Below, in pieces: positions 41,641-50,638 of a stretch of 64,000 bases of DNA; the stretch's first letter is position 1; every line of letters starts with the position of its first letter. Source of the stretch: Pseudomonadota bacterium (GTDB taxonomy: Bacteria; Pseudomonadota; Alphaproteobacteria; RF32; CAG-239); contig JAHALQ010000001.1 in the NCBI GenBank assembly GCA_018362935.1, positions 1-64,000 of the forward strand. The letters run 5' to 3'. The notes beneath the pieces were generated by a model. The model was not told the DNA's origin. It did no database searches and saw nothing but the letters and a program-made list of their open reading frames with translations. The position numbers were made by a program, and so were the translations under genes.

Positions 41641-43886
41641 TGGATAAAAAGCTCCTTTACATGTTGTTTGGCGTCCCGTTCATCGGCCTCAACCTTGCCC
41701 AGGCCGATGAAAGCATTGTCACGCCCGACACCCGTAAAGCCATATCCGAGACAACCGGCAATAAAAAAGTCAAATGGTCGCCCAAAGTCAACATGACCGA
41801 CGTGCTCGCTGCGCCGGAACCGCAAAAGACGGAAAAGGACGAGCAGGAAATTTACTTTGCCGCCGACGAAGTCGAAAACAATCAGGAGCAAAGCCTCATT
41901 ACCGCCTCCGGACATGTTGAAATTATCCGCGGCAATCTCACGCTTTATGCCGACAAAGTTGTCTACAACCAAAAAGAAGATACGGTCACCGCCGTCGGCA
42001 ATGTCGTCTTGGTTGAAAAAGACGGTTCGGTCGTGTTTGCGGACTATTCCGAACTTAACAACCATATGACCGAAGGCGAAATGAAAAACATCAAGGTCAT
42101 CATGGCCGACCAAAGCCGGATGGCCGCCAGCTCGTTTGAACGAAAGGGAGAAGACAAAAAAGTCCTGCGCAACGCCGTTTATACGCCCTGCGACGCCTGC
42201 CGCGGCTCGAATCCGCTGTGGCAGATTAAAGCGACCAAAGTCATTCATGATGCCGAAAACAAAAACGTCAACTACCAGAATGCCTTTGTCGAAATCAAAG
42301 GCACGCCGGTTTTCTACACGCCTTATTTGTCGCATCCGGATCCGACTGTCAAACGCCGTTCCGGTTTTCTTTTCCCGCGCATTATGTCCAATTCCTACCT
42401 TGGCGGCGCCGTTCAGGGGCAGTATTTCTGGAGCATTGACGACCAGCAGGATTTGCTGTTCAACCCGATTGTCACCACTGACAAAGGCATTGTATACAGC
42501 GGCGCGTTCAACAAATATCTTTATAACGGCAATATGTCGGTTTCCGGCTCTTTCCTGAAAGACAACGACGAAAACCGCAACCGCGGCAATATTTTTGCTT
42601 ACGGCCGCTATGAGATTAACGATTACTGGGTCGCCGACACCGACATCAATTATGCCTCCGACAACAATTATCTCAAAGACCTCAACCTGCCCAAGCGCGA
42701 TGATACCTGGCTGACATCCCGCGCCCGTCTGCAGGGTTTTGACAATCGTAACTACGCCGCGTTGGAAGCCTATTACTACAAAATTTTAAGTTATGATTTG
42801 CGCTATGCCAACCGCCCGATGGTACTGCCTTTGTTCAATTATGAAAACATCAGCGATCCGGATCGTTACGGCGCCTATACCAAAACTAACCTCAGTTTTG
42901 CTTCCGTCACGCATGAAGAAGACAATTCGAGCCAGCGCGCGTCAATGATTAATTCATGGAATCTGCCTTATACCAGCCCCTACGGCGAAAAATACAAATT
43001 GGTTGCTTCGTTAAAATCCGATTTTTACTATGTCGACAATTATGTTTATGAAGACGACGAGCCTTTTACCGGCACCGCCGCGCGCATATTCCCTCAGGTC
43101 GGGTTGGAATGGCGGCTGCCTTTCATCCGCGCCACCGAAGATTCGCGGCAGATTATCGAGCCGATTATCGTTGCCGCAATTGCCCCGAACCAGAGTAACA
43201 AGCCCGAGAAGATTCCTAATGAAGACAGCCAGGACGTTGAACTGAACGACACCAACATTCTCAACCTTGACCGTTATTCCGGGTATGACCGCAATGATAC
43301 CGGCAGCCGCATCAGCTATGGTTTCAACTGGAGTGCATACGGCAACCGCTACGGCCGTACTTCATTTTTGCTGGCGCAGAGCTATGAATTTGATAAAGAC
43401 GAAAGTTTTGCCCAATCCGACAACCAGAGCGGTTCATTTACCGACTATGTCGGACGCGTATACGCTTCGCCTAATGAATATTTTGACTTAAATTATCGTT
43501 TTAAACTTGATAAAGAAGATTTTGACGTCACATACAGCGAATTGTCTGCCGGATTAGGCCCGCAGATTCTGCGTCTCTACTTGGGCTATACCTATTTCCA
43601 GGCCAATGAAACATCTTCAATTCAGAATCAGGAACGAAAAGAACTTTATACCGGAATCAAGAGCCGGCTGACCAAAAACTGGTCTGTCAGCGTCTATAAC
43701 CGCGAGGACCTTGCGCCGAACGGCGGCTCGCTTGAATACGGCGGCTTCCTGACCTATGAAGACGAATGCACCAGATTGATTTTCAACATTGAAAAAGACA
43801 ACTCGAACGACCCCGATTATAAAGGCGATTTTGAATTCGGCTTTACCTTCTTCCTCAAAACTCTTGGCGGAACCGGAACCAAGTAA
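41640..43886 (+). CDS. lptD: LPS assembly outer-membrane protein LptD
   Basis: 748 residues from the ATG overlapping the lptF stop (TAATG), preceded by GGGGAG; the start gives a clean signal peptide (MDKKLLYMLFG...LAQA). The periplasmic OstA/LptA-like domain (EVENNQEQSLITASGHVEI, LYADKVVYNQKEDTVTAVGNV) is followed by the LptD barrel, with alternating strands to the end. A Cys pair in YTPCDACRG could take part in the disulphides that activate LptD. It partners with LptE encoded at 16798. Confidence 0.95.
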   Translation: MDKKLLYMLFGVPFIGLNLAQADESIVTPDTRKAISETTGNKKVKWSPKVNMTDVLAAPEPQKTEKDEQEIYFAADEVENNQEQSLITASGHVEIIRGNLTLYADKVVYNQKEDTVTAVGNVVLVEKDGSVVFADYSELNNHMTEGEMKNIKVIMADQSRMAASSFERKGEDKKVLRNAVYTPCDACRGSNPLWQIKATKVIHDAENKNVNYQNAFVEIKGTPVFYTPYLSHPDPTVKRRSGFLFPRIMSNSYLGGAVQGQYFWSIDDQQDLLFNPIVTTDKGIVYSGAFNKYLYNGNMSVSGSFLKDNDENRNRGNIFAYGRYEINDYWVADTDINYASDNNYLKDLNLPKRDDTWLTSRARLQGFDNRNYAALEAYYYKILSYDLRYANRPMVLPLFNYENISDPDRYGAYTKTNLSFASVTHEEDNSSQRASMINSWNLPYTSPYGEKYKLVASLKSDFYYVDNYVYEDDEPFTGTAARIFPQVGLEWRLPFIRATEDSRQIIEPIIVAAIAPNQSNKPEKIPNEDSQDVELNDTNILNLDRYSGYDRNDTGSRISYGFNWSAYGNRYGRTSFLLAQSYEFDKDESFAQSDNQSGSFTDYVGRVYASPNEYFDLNYRFKLDKEDFDVTYSELSAGLGPQILRLYLGYTYFQANETSSIQNQERKELYTGIKSRLTKNWSVSVYNREDLAPNGGSLEYGGFLTYEDECTRLIFNIEKDNSNDPDYKGDFEFGFTFFLKTLGGTGTK

Positions 43887-43904
43887 CCCTGAAAGGATTT
43901 AGAC

Positions 43905-44819
43905 ATGAAAAGACTTCTCACTTTACTCGGACTGTGTATGATACTGAGCCAGCCGGCACAGGCTGCCGCATTAAAAATTGTTGCGCTGGTAAACGGAGAG
44001 ATTATCTCTTCGGAAGATTTCCAAAGCCAGCTCAAATCTTTTATGATGAATACCCGCATACCGATGAATGCCCAAACCCGGAGCATGATAATGCAGAAAG
44101 TCCTCAACTCGGCAATTGACGAAAAACTTAAACTGCAGGAGGCTGAAAAAAACGGCATTGCGATTACCGAAGACGAAATTAAAGCCCAGCTTCGCAATAT
44201 AGAGAAAAAAAGCAACATTCCCGCCGGGCAGCTCAGCAAAATCCTCAAAGAAGCCGACGTCAATCCGCAAACCGTCCATGAACAAATTAAATCAGACCTC
44301 GCGTGGCTGCGCCTGATTCGCAAAAAATATTATTTGGAAGGCACGCCGACGCAGAAAGAAATCAACGCCGCCCTCAAAGAAGCGCAGGAAGATTTGAGCA
44401 CGCCGAAATTTTCGGTTTCGGAAATATATATCAAAAAAGACCACGCCAAAAACCTTTCCGATTTGGTCTATAACTTGCGCAATGATGACCGTTTTGAGCT
44501 TTATGCGATGCAGTTTTCCGACAGCCCCAGCGCCGCCAACGGCGGAAACCTCGGCTGGGTCAATACCGGCAAACTCCCGTCCGCGCTGGAAGGCCGCCTC
44601 AAGAAAATGAAACCCGGCGATATTTCCGAACCTGTTCAGGTCGGCGACGGTTATTACATCCTCAAGCTGAATCAAACTTTCAACCCCAAGACGGACAAAC
44701 CGCAGATTCCCTCTTCCAAAGAGATTCAAACCATGCTGGAAAACCAGAAAATGGAAGCTTTGAGCAAAAAGCTGCTTCAGGACTTGCGCCAAAAAGCCGT
44801 TATTGAAATTCGGAGCTGA
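43905..44819 (+). CDS. surA: Periplasmic chaperone/peptidyl-prolyl isomerase SurA
   Basis: 304 residues, shorter than E. coli SurA. A signal peptide ends near PAQAA. The N-terminal SurA domain (IVALVNGEIISSEDF...IDEKLKLQEAEKNGI) is followed by a single parvulin domain (FSVSEIYIK, FSDSPSAANGGNLGWVNTGKLP, GYYILKL) and a C-terminal helix. It helps fold outer-membrane proteins, which fits its place after lptD. The gene order lptD-surA-rsmA is typical, but the usual pdxA is missing between surA and rsmA. Confidence 0.92.
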   Translation: MKRLLTLLGLCMILSQPAQAAALKIVALVNGEIISSEDFQSQLKSFMMNTRIPMNAQTRSMIMQKVLNSAIDEKLKLQEAEKNGIAITEDEIKAQLRNIEKKSNIPAGQLSKILKEADVNPQTVHEQIKSDLAWLRLIRKKYYLEGTPTQKEINAALKEAQEDLSTPKFSVSEIYIKKDHAKNLSDLVYNLRNDDRFELYAMQFSDSPSAANGGNLGWVNTGKLPSALEGRLKKMKPGDISEPVQVGDGYYILKLNQTFNPKTDKPQIPSSKEIQTMLENQKMEALSKKLLQDLRQKAVIEIRS

Positions 44820-44820
44820 C

Positions 44821-45672
44821 ATGCCTGAACTTGCGCAAATTATCGCCTCGCTGCCGTCACTGCGGCTGACGGTTGACGCCCACGGCCTGATGGCCAAAAA
44901 AACGCTTGGGCAGAATTTTTTGCTCGATTCCAATATAACCGATAAAATCATCCGTTCGTCGCTCGAAGCGCAGAACAAAAAGTCGTTTTCAGGCTGCCAT
45001 GTTTATGAGATCGGCCCGGGACCGGGCGGCCTGACCCGTTCAATCCTGAAAGCCGAACCGCAGCAGCTGACGGTAATAGAAATGGATGAACGCTGCGTCA
45101 AAATTATGGAAGAAATCCGCGGCAAAACCGGCGACATTATGGAGATTGTCAACGGCGACGCACTCAAATATGACTTTGCCCAGACCGAAGAACTGCCCAA
45201 ACAGATAATATCAAACCTGCCCTATAACATTTCAGTGCCGCTGCTGACGCGCTGGCTGGCGGATATCAGTCGCTATAACGCCTTGACGCTGATGTTTCAG
45301 AAAGAAGTTGCCGACCGAATTACCGCGCCGCTGCGCACCAAAGACTACGGCCGGATTTCGATTCTCGCCCAGCTGCAGTGTAAGATTACGCGGCTTTTTG
45401 ACCTCAATCCCGAATGTTTTGTTCCGGCACCCAAAATCTGGTCAAGCGTGTTGCTGTTTGAACCGCTGCCCCAACCTCTGGCGCCGGCGCAGATACAAAA
45501 GCTTGAAAAGCTGACCGCACAGGCTTTTGCCCAGCGCCGCAAGATGATTCGCCAAAGTCTCAAGTCCATTCCGGAATTGGAGCAAAAATGCGCGGCTGCC
45601 GGCATTCCCCTGACCGCCCGGCCTGAAGAAATTTCTCCGCGGCATTTCTTGGAGCTCTCCGCCCGAATATAG
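44821..45672 (+). CDS. rsmA: 16S rRNA dimethyladenosine transferase RsmA (KsgA)
   Basis: 283 residues from the ATG one base after the surA stop, with GGAG five bases upstream; a TTG six codons earlier is less likely. K-K-x-L-G-Q-N-F-L is followed by the SAM motif YEIGPGPGGLTRSIL, ISNLPYNISVPLL (catalytic N-L-P-Y) and MFQKEVADRI. It dimethylates the two adjacent adenosines near the 3' end of 16S rRNA during late 30S assembly. Confidence 0.96.
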   Translation: MPELAQIIASLPSLRLTVDAHGLMAKKTLGQNFLLDSNITDKIIRSSLEAQNKKSFSGCHVYEIGPGPGGLTRSILKAEPQQLTVIEMDERCVKIMEEIRGKTGDIMEIVNGDALKYDFAQTEELPKQIISNLPYNISVPLLTRWLADISRYNALTLMFQKEVADRITAPLRTKDYGRISILAQLQCKITRLFDLNPECFVPAPKIWSSVLLFEPLPQPLAPAQIQKLEKLTAQAFAQRRKMIRQSLKSIPELEQKCAAAGIPLTARPEEISPRHFLELSARI

Positions 45673-45701
45673 TTTTTTGACAAAATACACAAAAAAACCT
45701 C

Positions 45702-45730
45702 TTGATTTTTGTCTGACAAAATGCTATTTT
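45702..45730 (+). promoter_or_regulatory. Promoter of the internally duplicated protein gene
   Basis: TTGATT and TATTTT are separated by 17 bases. Between them lies TTGTCTGACAA, a short palindrome that could be an operator. The leader of about 90 bases to the ATG at 45830 has no clear Shine-Dalgarno. Confidence 0.5.
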
Positions 45731-45829
45731 CTCTGTATTCGATTAGGTACAAGTTAAACATTATTATTCACCGATGACTTTGATTGAAAGATAATTACTT
45801 TCCTCTTTGTCATCACAAAAACCCAAGTT

Positions 45830-46351
45830 ATGGACACTAAAAGAATTACCAGCAAAAAAGCCGCCCAAGCAGCTTTCGAAAAAGAGTTTGCAACTTTGGC
45901 CTGCGCCCTCAACCCGGCCAGTCAGTTTTTCTCCGGCTACGAATTCGTCCGCCAGAAAATTCAGCTGAACGGCGGTGAACCTTTCATGGCGTATATCGCT
46001 CATGACAACAAAATGGAAAACACCATGGTTGTCCCCTGCAACGGTGATACGCCGACGATAGAAGACTTCAAGGACATTCACGTTATAAAAGCCGTGAATA
46101 CGCCCGAAGAAGCCAAAGAGGCTTTTATCGCAGAATTCGGTTCACTGGCAAGAGTGCTCAACCCGGCAAGCGAAGCTTACATGGGCTTCCGTTTCCGCCA
46201 AAAGACCATAGAGGTCGACGGCGAAGTCTTCAAGGCCTTTATGGCCAACAGCGAAGACAAGAAGACCACGTTCATCGTCCCGGTCGACGGCACCGTGCCC
46301 AGTATCAAGGACTACAAAGAAGTCGTACTGGTAAATAGAAAAAAAGCATAA
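45830..46351 (+). CDS. Internally duplicated small protein of unknown function
   Basis: 173 residues made of two about 80-residue repeats (about 9-88 and 93-171). Both share A-x-x-A-F-x-x-E-F-x-[ST]-L-A-x-x-L-N-P-A-S, a G-[YF]-x-F-x-x-[QK]-x-I-x-[LV]-x-G-E stretch, V-P-x-[ND]-G-[DT]-x-P-[TS]-I-[EK]-D-[FY]-K and a closing V-x-x-V. No signal peptide or membrane segment. I do not recognise the family. It is monocistronic, with its own promoter and terminator and no Shine-Dalgarno, so expression may be specially controlled. Confidence 0.75.
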   Translation: MDTKRITSKKAAQAAFEKEFATLACALNPASQFFSGYEFVRQKIQLNGGEPFMAYIAHDNKMENTMVVPCNGDTPTIEDFKDIHVIKAVNTPEEAKEAFIAEFGSLARVLNPASEAYMGFRFRQKTIEVDGEVFKAFMANSEDKKTTFIVPVDGTVPSIKDYKEVVLVNRKKA

Positions 46352-46381
46352 GTCCGAAGCGTACTTAACCGCAAACGCTTC

Positions 46382-46422
46382 AGAGAGCCATTCCCGTCAC
46401 AGACGGCCGGCTCTCTTTTTTT
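46382..46422 (+). terminator. Terminator after the duplicated-protein gene
   Basis: AGAGAGCC / GGCTCTCT encloses a second stem (CCGTC/GACGG) and is followed by a run of T. Confidence 0.82.
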
Positions 46423-46506
46423 ATGCGCAAAATTTCCCTGACCTAAAAAAAGCAGAAAAGACGACTATATTGCTGGTATAAAAGTTATATTCAGGGAATT
46501 TTCACC

Positions 46507-47139
46507 ATGGAAGAATTGGGCAGAGCCATTATGCTTGATGAAGACAAGGTTTTCCTCAAGCTGTACCGGCATTTTCTGGAAACCAGAGGCTACAACGTCT
46601 TTACAACCGACAACCCGTATAAATTATTGCTGTACGGCCGCGAGATTATGCCGGAAATTATCTTTATGGACATAAACCTGCCGCGCCGCAATAACTGGGA
46701 ATTTCTCAGAAAGATTAGTCATGAAGATTGGATGAGGGATATCCCTGTCATTATCATGAGTTTGGAAAACCTTTCAGAAAATGAAGAACTATCGCAAATT
46801 GCCAATTTTTTAGACAAGAAAGCGGCCATCGAAAAAATTGTCGAACTTCTGGAAACTTATTGCCGCGGCGGGCAGGACCATGATATTTTCATACTTACCG
46901 ACTATTCGCCGCAGCTGGAACAGGAGCTTGCCGTTATCAAAAAACGGCACCACAGCTTCTTTATCGCTCACGACCTTAAAGGCTCATGCAAATACCTGTC
47001 AAAAAACAAGCCGCGCAAAATTGCCGTCAAATATTCTCCCGAACGTTTTAACACGGTCAAAGACAAATTGCCGGAAAAAAATGTCTACCGCGTCGATTCG
47101 ATTCCCGAAATAGAAAAATTAGCCGACGACATTAAATAA
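46507..47139 (+). CDS. Response-regulator receiver protein with a second, degenerate half
   Basis: 210 residues. The first about 120 form a receiver domain: acidic pocket D11/E12/D13, phospho-acceptor D55 in IIFMDINLP, S85 in VIIMSLEN in the switch Thr/Ser position, and K104. The second half (about 127-210) repeats the strand-helix rhythm (IFILTDYSPQL, SFFIAHDLKG, KIAVKYSPERF) but lacks the Asp, suggesting a non-phosphorylated pseudo-receiver. No output domain and no neighbouring kinase. Function unknown; a scaffold or phosphate sink is conceivable. Confidence 0.7.
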   Translation: MEELGRAIMLDEDKVFLKLYRHFLETRGYNVFTTDNPYKLLLYGREIMPEIIFMDINLPRRNNWEFLRKISHEDWMRDIPVIIMSLENLSENEELSQIANFLDKKAAIEKIVELLETYCRGGQDHDIFILTDYSPQLEQELAVIKKRHHSFFIAHDLKGSCKYLSKNKPRKIAVKYSPERFNTVKDKLPEKNVYRVDSIPEIEKLADDIK

Positions 47140-47192
47140 ATTTTTATGTTTCCGTTTTATAATTCCTTTGTCGTGCAACAAAGGAATTATAA

Positions 47193-47810
47193 ATGACTCT
47201 TCTAAAAAGTTTTTTCGGCTTCTTTCACAAAATCATACATGCAACTTACAACGGCATGCTGGCATTGTCTTCTTCGCCGCGCGCCATGCTTTTTTTGTTT
47301 ATTGTGGCGTTTGCCGAAAGTTCTTTTTTCCCGATTCCGCCCGACATCATGATTATTCCCATGGTTCTTGCTACGCCGAACAAAGCATGGCGCATTGCCG
47401 GCCTGGCAACTCTTGCCAGCGTTCTCGGCGGCTATTTCGGATACGGTATCGGCGTTTTCTTATTTGACCAGATTGCCAAACCTTTGCTGTCGTTCTACGG
47501 CTATCTGCACCAGTTTGACGTTTTCAAAGACTACTATCACCAATGGGGAGCTTGGATTGTTTTCGGCGCCGGTATCACGCCTTTCCCCTATAAGGTCATC
47601 ACCATTGCCAGCGGTGTTGTCGGCCTGAATATCTTCACATTCACAATTGCCTCAATCATTGCCCGCGGCATGCGATTTTACCTGATTGCCTGGCTGCTTA
47701 AAAAATACGGCGCGCCGATGAAAATATTTATCGAAAAAAACCTCGGCATTTTATCCGTTTTGTTTTTGGTTTTGCTCATCGGCGGTTTTGTGCTGATAAA
47801 ATACGTCTAA
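47193..47810 (+). CDS. YqaA-family (DedA-like) membrane protein
   Basis: 205 residues with five or six membrane segments. AFAESSFFPIPPDIMIIPMVLA and GGYFGYGIG match the YqaA/SNARE-associated (DedA-like) family, proposed to translocate lipids or maintain membrane potential. Its end overlaps the convergent nth gene by four bases, so no terminator can lie between. Confidence 0.85.
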   Translation: MTLLKSFFGFFHKIIHATYNGMLALSSSPRAMLFLFIVAFAESSFFPIPPDIMIIPMVLATPNKAWRIAGLATLASVLGGYFGYGIGVFLFDQIAKPLLSFYGYLHQFDVFKDYYHQWGAWIVFGAGITPFPYKVITIASGVVGLNIFTFTIASIIARGMRFYLIAWLLKKYGAPMKIFIEKNLGILSVLFLVLLIGGFVLIKYV

Positions 47811-48439
47811 CGTTTGTCCGGGCTATGGCATAAATGGGATACCGGACAGTTGCAGCAATCCGGCTTCTGCGCCTTGCAAATATAGCGTCCGAACAACACC
47901 AGCCAATGGTTGAAATGTCGCTTGTACTCGTCCGGCAGAATTTTTTCCATATCGGCTTCAACGCTCAAAGGCGTACGCCCGTCACACATGTTCAGGCGTT
48001 CGGTCACGCGCAGCACATGCGTATCCACCGCGATTGTCGGCTCATTCCACCAGACGTTGAGCAGGACATTGGCCGTCTTGCGCCCGACCCCGGCCAGATT
48101 TTCCAAAGCCTCGCGGTCATGCGGCACTTCGCCGTTATATTTTTCAACCAGCGTCTGGCTCATTGCGATAATATTCTTGGCCTTGTTATTATACAAACCG
48201 ATGGTTTTAATATGCTCCTTAAGTCCTTCCAGCCCGAGAGCCAGCATTTTCTGCGGCGTGTCGGCAATCTTAAACAGTTCTTTGGTTGCCTTGTTGACCC
48301 CTTTGTCGGTGCTTTGCGCCGACAGGATAATCGCCACCAGCAGGGTATAGGCATTAGTATATTCCAGCTCTGACGGCGGATTGGCATCTTTTTCCCTGAA
48401 AACGTCCAATATTTCCAAAACTTCTTTATGATTGCGCAT
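47807..48439 (-). CDS. nth: Endonuclease III
   Basis: 210 residues. Helix-hairpin-helix LAGVGRKTANVLL with catalytic K121, catalytic D139 in VDTHV, and the [4Fe-4S] cluster ligands C188-x6-C195-x2-C198-x5-C204 are all present. It removes oxidised pyrimidines in base-excision repair. It overlaps tsaD by one base (TAATG). Confidence 0.97.
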   Translation of the reverse strand: MRNHKEVLEILDVFREKDANPPSELEYTNAYTLLVAIILSAQSTDKGVNKATKELFKIADTPQKMLALGLEGLKEHIKTIGLYNNKAKNIIAMSQTLVEKYNGEVPHDREALENLAGVGRKTANVLLNVWWNEPTIAVDTHVLRVTERLNMCDGRTPLSVEADMEKILPDEYKRHFNHWLVLFGRYICKAQKPDCCNCPVSHLCHSPDKR

Positions 48440-49515
48440 TATGCTTTTACTCCTCCCGCTCCGGCGGCTTTGGGCGCATTCTCATCCAGAGGCCAGCGCG
48501 GCCGCGGTTTAAAATCCAAATTGTTATGCATGCCCTTGAGCGCGCGTTCCATTCCCGCCCAGGCAATCATCACGCCGTTGTCGGTACAGAACCTGATTGG
48601 CGGTGCCGAAAAAACCAGCCCTTCGGTTTCAGCCAGCTGTTTAAGCCTGCCGCGCAGATAGGTATTGGAAGCCACGCCGCCGGAAACCACCAGATCTTTG
48701 CCCTGCGGATATTTGGTACGAAACAGAACAATTGCCTTTTTGAGTTTGTACAGCAGATGGTCGGTCGCCGCTTTCTGAAAGCTGGCGCATATATCGGCGG
48801 TATCTTGTTTGCGCAAAATGGCATGCTCGATATTTCCGTCGGCCGAATAAGACTCAATAATCTTGCGCACGGCGGTTTTTAAGCCGGAAAAAGACAAATT
48901 GCAGTCATTTGAATTGAGCAGCGGCCGCGGCAGCACAAACCGGTTTTCATCGCCGAGATCAGCCATTTTTTCAATCATCGGGCCGCCCGGATACCCCAGA
49001 TTCAGCATTTTTGCAACTTTGTCAAAAGCCTCGCCGGCCGCGTCGTCAATCGTTGTGCCGAGCCGTTCGAATTCGCCGACGTTTTTGACAACCAAAATCT
49101 GGCAGTGCCCGCCCGAAACCAGCAGCAGCAAATACGGATATTCCACGTCGGAAGTCAGTCTTGCTGCCAAAGCATGCCCCTCAAGATGATTAACAGCAAT
49201 AAACGGCTTGTCCAATGCCAGACTCAAAGCCTTGGCCGCCATAACGCCGATAACCACGCCGCCGATTAATCCGGGGCCGGAAGCCGCCGCCACCGCGTCA
49301 ATATCCTGCGGTTTTATCCCGGCTTTTTTAAATGTTTCTTCCAAAATGTCTTCAATATGGTCAAGATGCGCCCGCGCCGCAATTTCCGGCACAACGCCGC
49401 CGTATGTTTTATGCTCAAGCTGCGTCAGCACGCATTCGCCCAAAATCTCGCGTTTATCATTAACAATGGCGGCCGCGGTTTCGTCACAGCTGCTTTCAAT
49501 TCCCAAAACAATCAT
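48439..49515 (-). CDS. tsaD: tRNA N6-threonylcarbamoyladenosine synthase TsaD
   Basis: 358 residues. ASKHA fold starting MIVLGIESSCDETAAA; metal-binding H110-x3-H114 (HLEGH); LLVSGGHCQIL; LNLGYPGGPMIEK; SGGVASNTYLR. TsaD transfers threonylcarbamoyl to A37 of ANN-decoding tRNAs together with TsaB and TsaE, which are not in view. It is the first gene of a two-gene unit with nth. Confidence 0.97.
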   Translation of the reverse strand: MIVLGIESSCDETAAAIVNDKREILGECVLTQLEHKTYGGVVPEIAARAHLDHIEDILEETFKKAGIKPQDIDAVAAASGPGLIGGVVIGVMAAKALSLALDKPFIAVNHLEGHALAARLTSDVEYPYLLLLVSGGHCQILVVKNVGEFERLGTTIDDAAGEAFDKVAKMLNLGYPGGPMIEKMADLGDENRFVLPRPLLNSNDCNLSFSGLKTAVRKIIESYSADGNIEHAILRKQDTADICASFQKAATDHLLYKLKKAIVLFRTKYPQGKDLVVSGGVASNTYLRGRLKQLAETEGLVFSAPPIRFCTDNGVMIAWAGMERALKGMHNNLDFKPRPRWPLDENAPKAAGAGGVKA

Positions 49516-49626
49516 TTAAAAACCTTTCAACTGCATATGTCGTACTTCTTTATTGCAGTTTTTTGATTATTATATACACTATAAAAAGTTTAATGCCAAG
49601 AATTTACTTACATAAGGAAATTAAAA

Positions 49627-50637
49627 ATGGTTAAGCAAAAAGCAGAGCAAACGGCGGTTCAAATTCCGGTTGAAATTCCTGAAAAAGCGGTTCGGCCGTC
49701 CGGCTTCGGCAAATATGCCCTGCGCCTTATCCTGCTGGCCGCCGTCTGCGGCGCCGGATACGCATTGTGGAAAAACCCGCAGCTGACAGACCGGGCGCGC
49801 AGCTGGCTCGCGCCGGCCGAACAGGCTGACCCTTACGCCGCGCGTTTCGCGGATTTGCAAAACCAGATTGCCGCTTTGCAAAATCAACTTAACCAAACCA
49901 ATTACAAATTGGACAACTCAGGTTTTGCTGAAATCAAAGAACAGGTGCGCAGCCTCGAAAAAATGAACCTCAACATGATTGACTCCAAAGCTGATGTTGC
50001 CGCTGTTCTCGGCGTTGTCACCCGCATGGACGCCGCCGAACATAAAATTAACCGCCTCAGCGAAGTCACCGACACCAGCGCCCTGATTTTGACCGGAACA
50101 CTGCTGGTAAAAGACGCGGCCGACCGCGGACAAACTTTTGAGTATGAAGCCGAAGTTTTGAGCCAAATCGCCGCAGGCTCCCCGCAAGCCGCCGCGCAGG
50201 CGCAGAAAATAAGCGCTTTTGCCGCTGACGGCATCCCCTCGGACTTGGCCTTGTCTTTGCAATTTGACCGCATTTATGCCAAATTGCTGCACCAGCGCAA
50301 TCTTGACTCTGAGCAAAGCCAAACCTGGAAAGACCGCATTAACAGCAAATTGAACGAAATTGTCCAGATTAAAAAAACGGATGAAGCAACTCCCGAATAT
50401 GAAGCCGGCAGCCTGCTTGAAGATGCGGCTTTCTTGGTCAGAAACGATGATTTGCTGCGCGCCGCCAATCTTCTAAAAAAAGCAAATAATCCTGAAATTT
50501 CTGCCTCTGCCGATTTGCAGGAATGGATTGCCAAAGTTGAGCAGCGCGAAGAATTTTACCGCGCCGTATCCGCTCTCTCGGCAGATTCTCTGGCTGCGCT
50601 GAAAGTGAATAATCTTAAAAAAGTCCGCGGAAAATAA
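49627..50637 (+). CDS. Mitofilin/Mic60-like inner-membrane protein
   Basis: 336 residues. One membrane segment (about 29-46) after a short cytoplasmic N-terminus, then a coiled-coil stretch (about 70-150, ADLQNQIAALQNQLNQTNYKL) and a helical C-terminal domain in the periplasm. This layout is that of the alphaproteobacterial Mic60/mitofilin family, usually encoded beside hemC-hemD; neither is here. Mic60 proteins shape membrane and contact outer-membrane complexes. The match is by architecture rather than strong motifs. Confidence 0.65.
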   Translation: MVKQKAEQTAVQIPVEIPEKAVRPSGFGKYALRLILLAAVCGAGYALWKNPQLTDRARSWLAPAEQADPYAARFADLQNQIAALQNQLNQTNYKLDNSGFAEIKEQVRSLEKMNLNMIDSKADVAAVLGVVTRMDAAEHKINRLSEVTDTSALILTGTLLVKDAADRGQTFEYEAEVLSQIAAGSPQAAAQAQKISAFAADGIPSDLALSLQFDRIYAKLLHQRNLDSEQSQTWKDRINSKLNEIVQIKKTDEATPEYEAGSLLEDAAFLVRNDDLLRAANLLKKANNPEISASADLQEWIAKVEQREEFYRAVSALSADSLAALKVNNLKKVRGK

Positions 50638-50638
50638 A

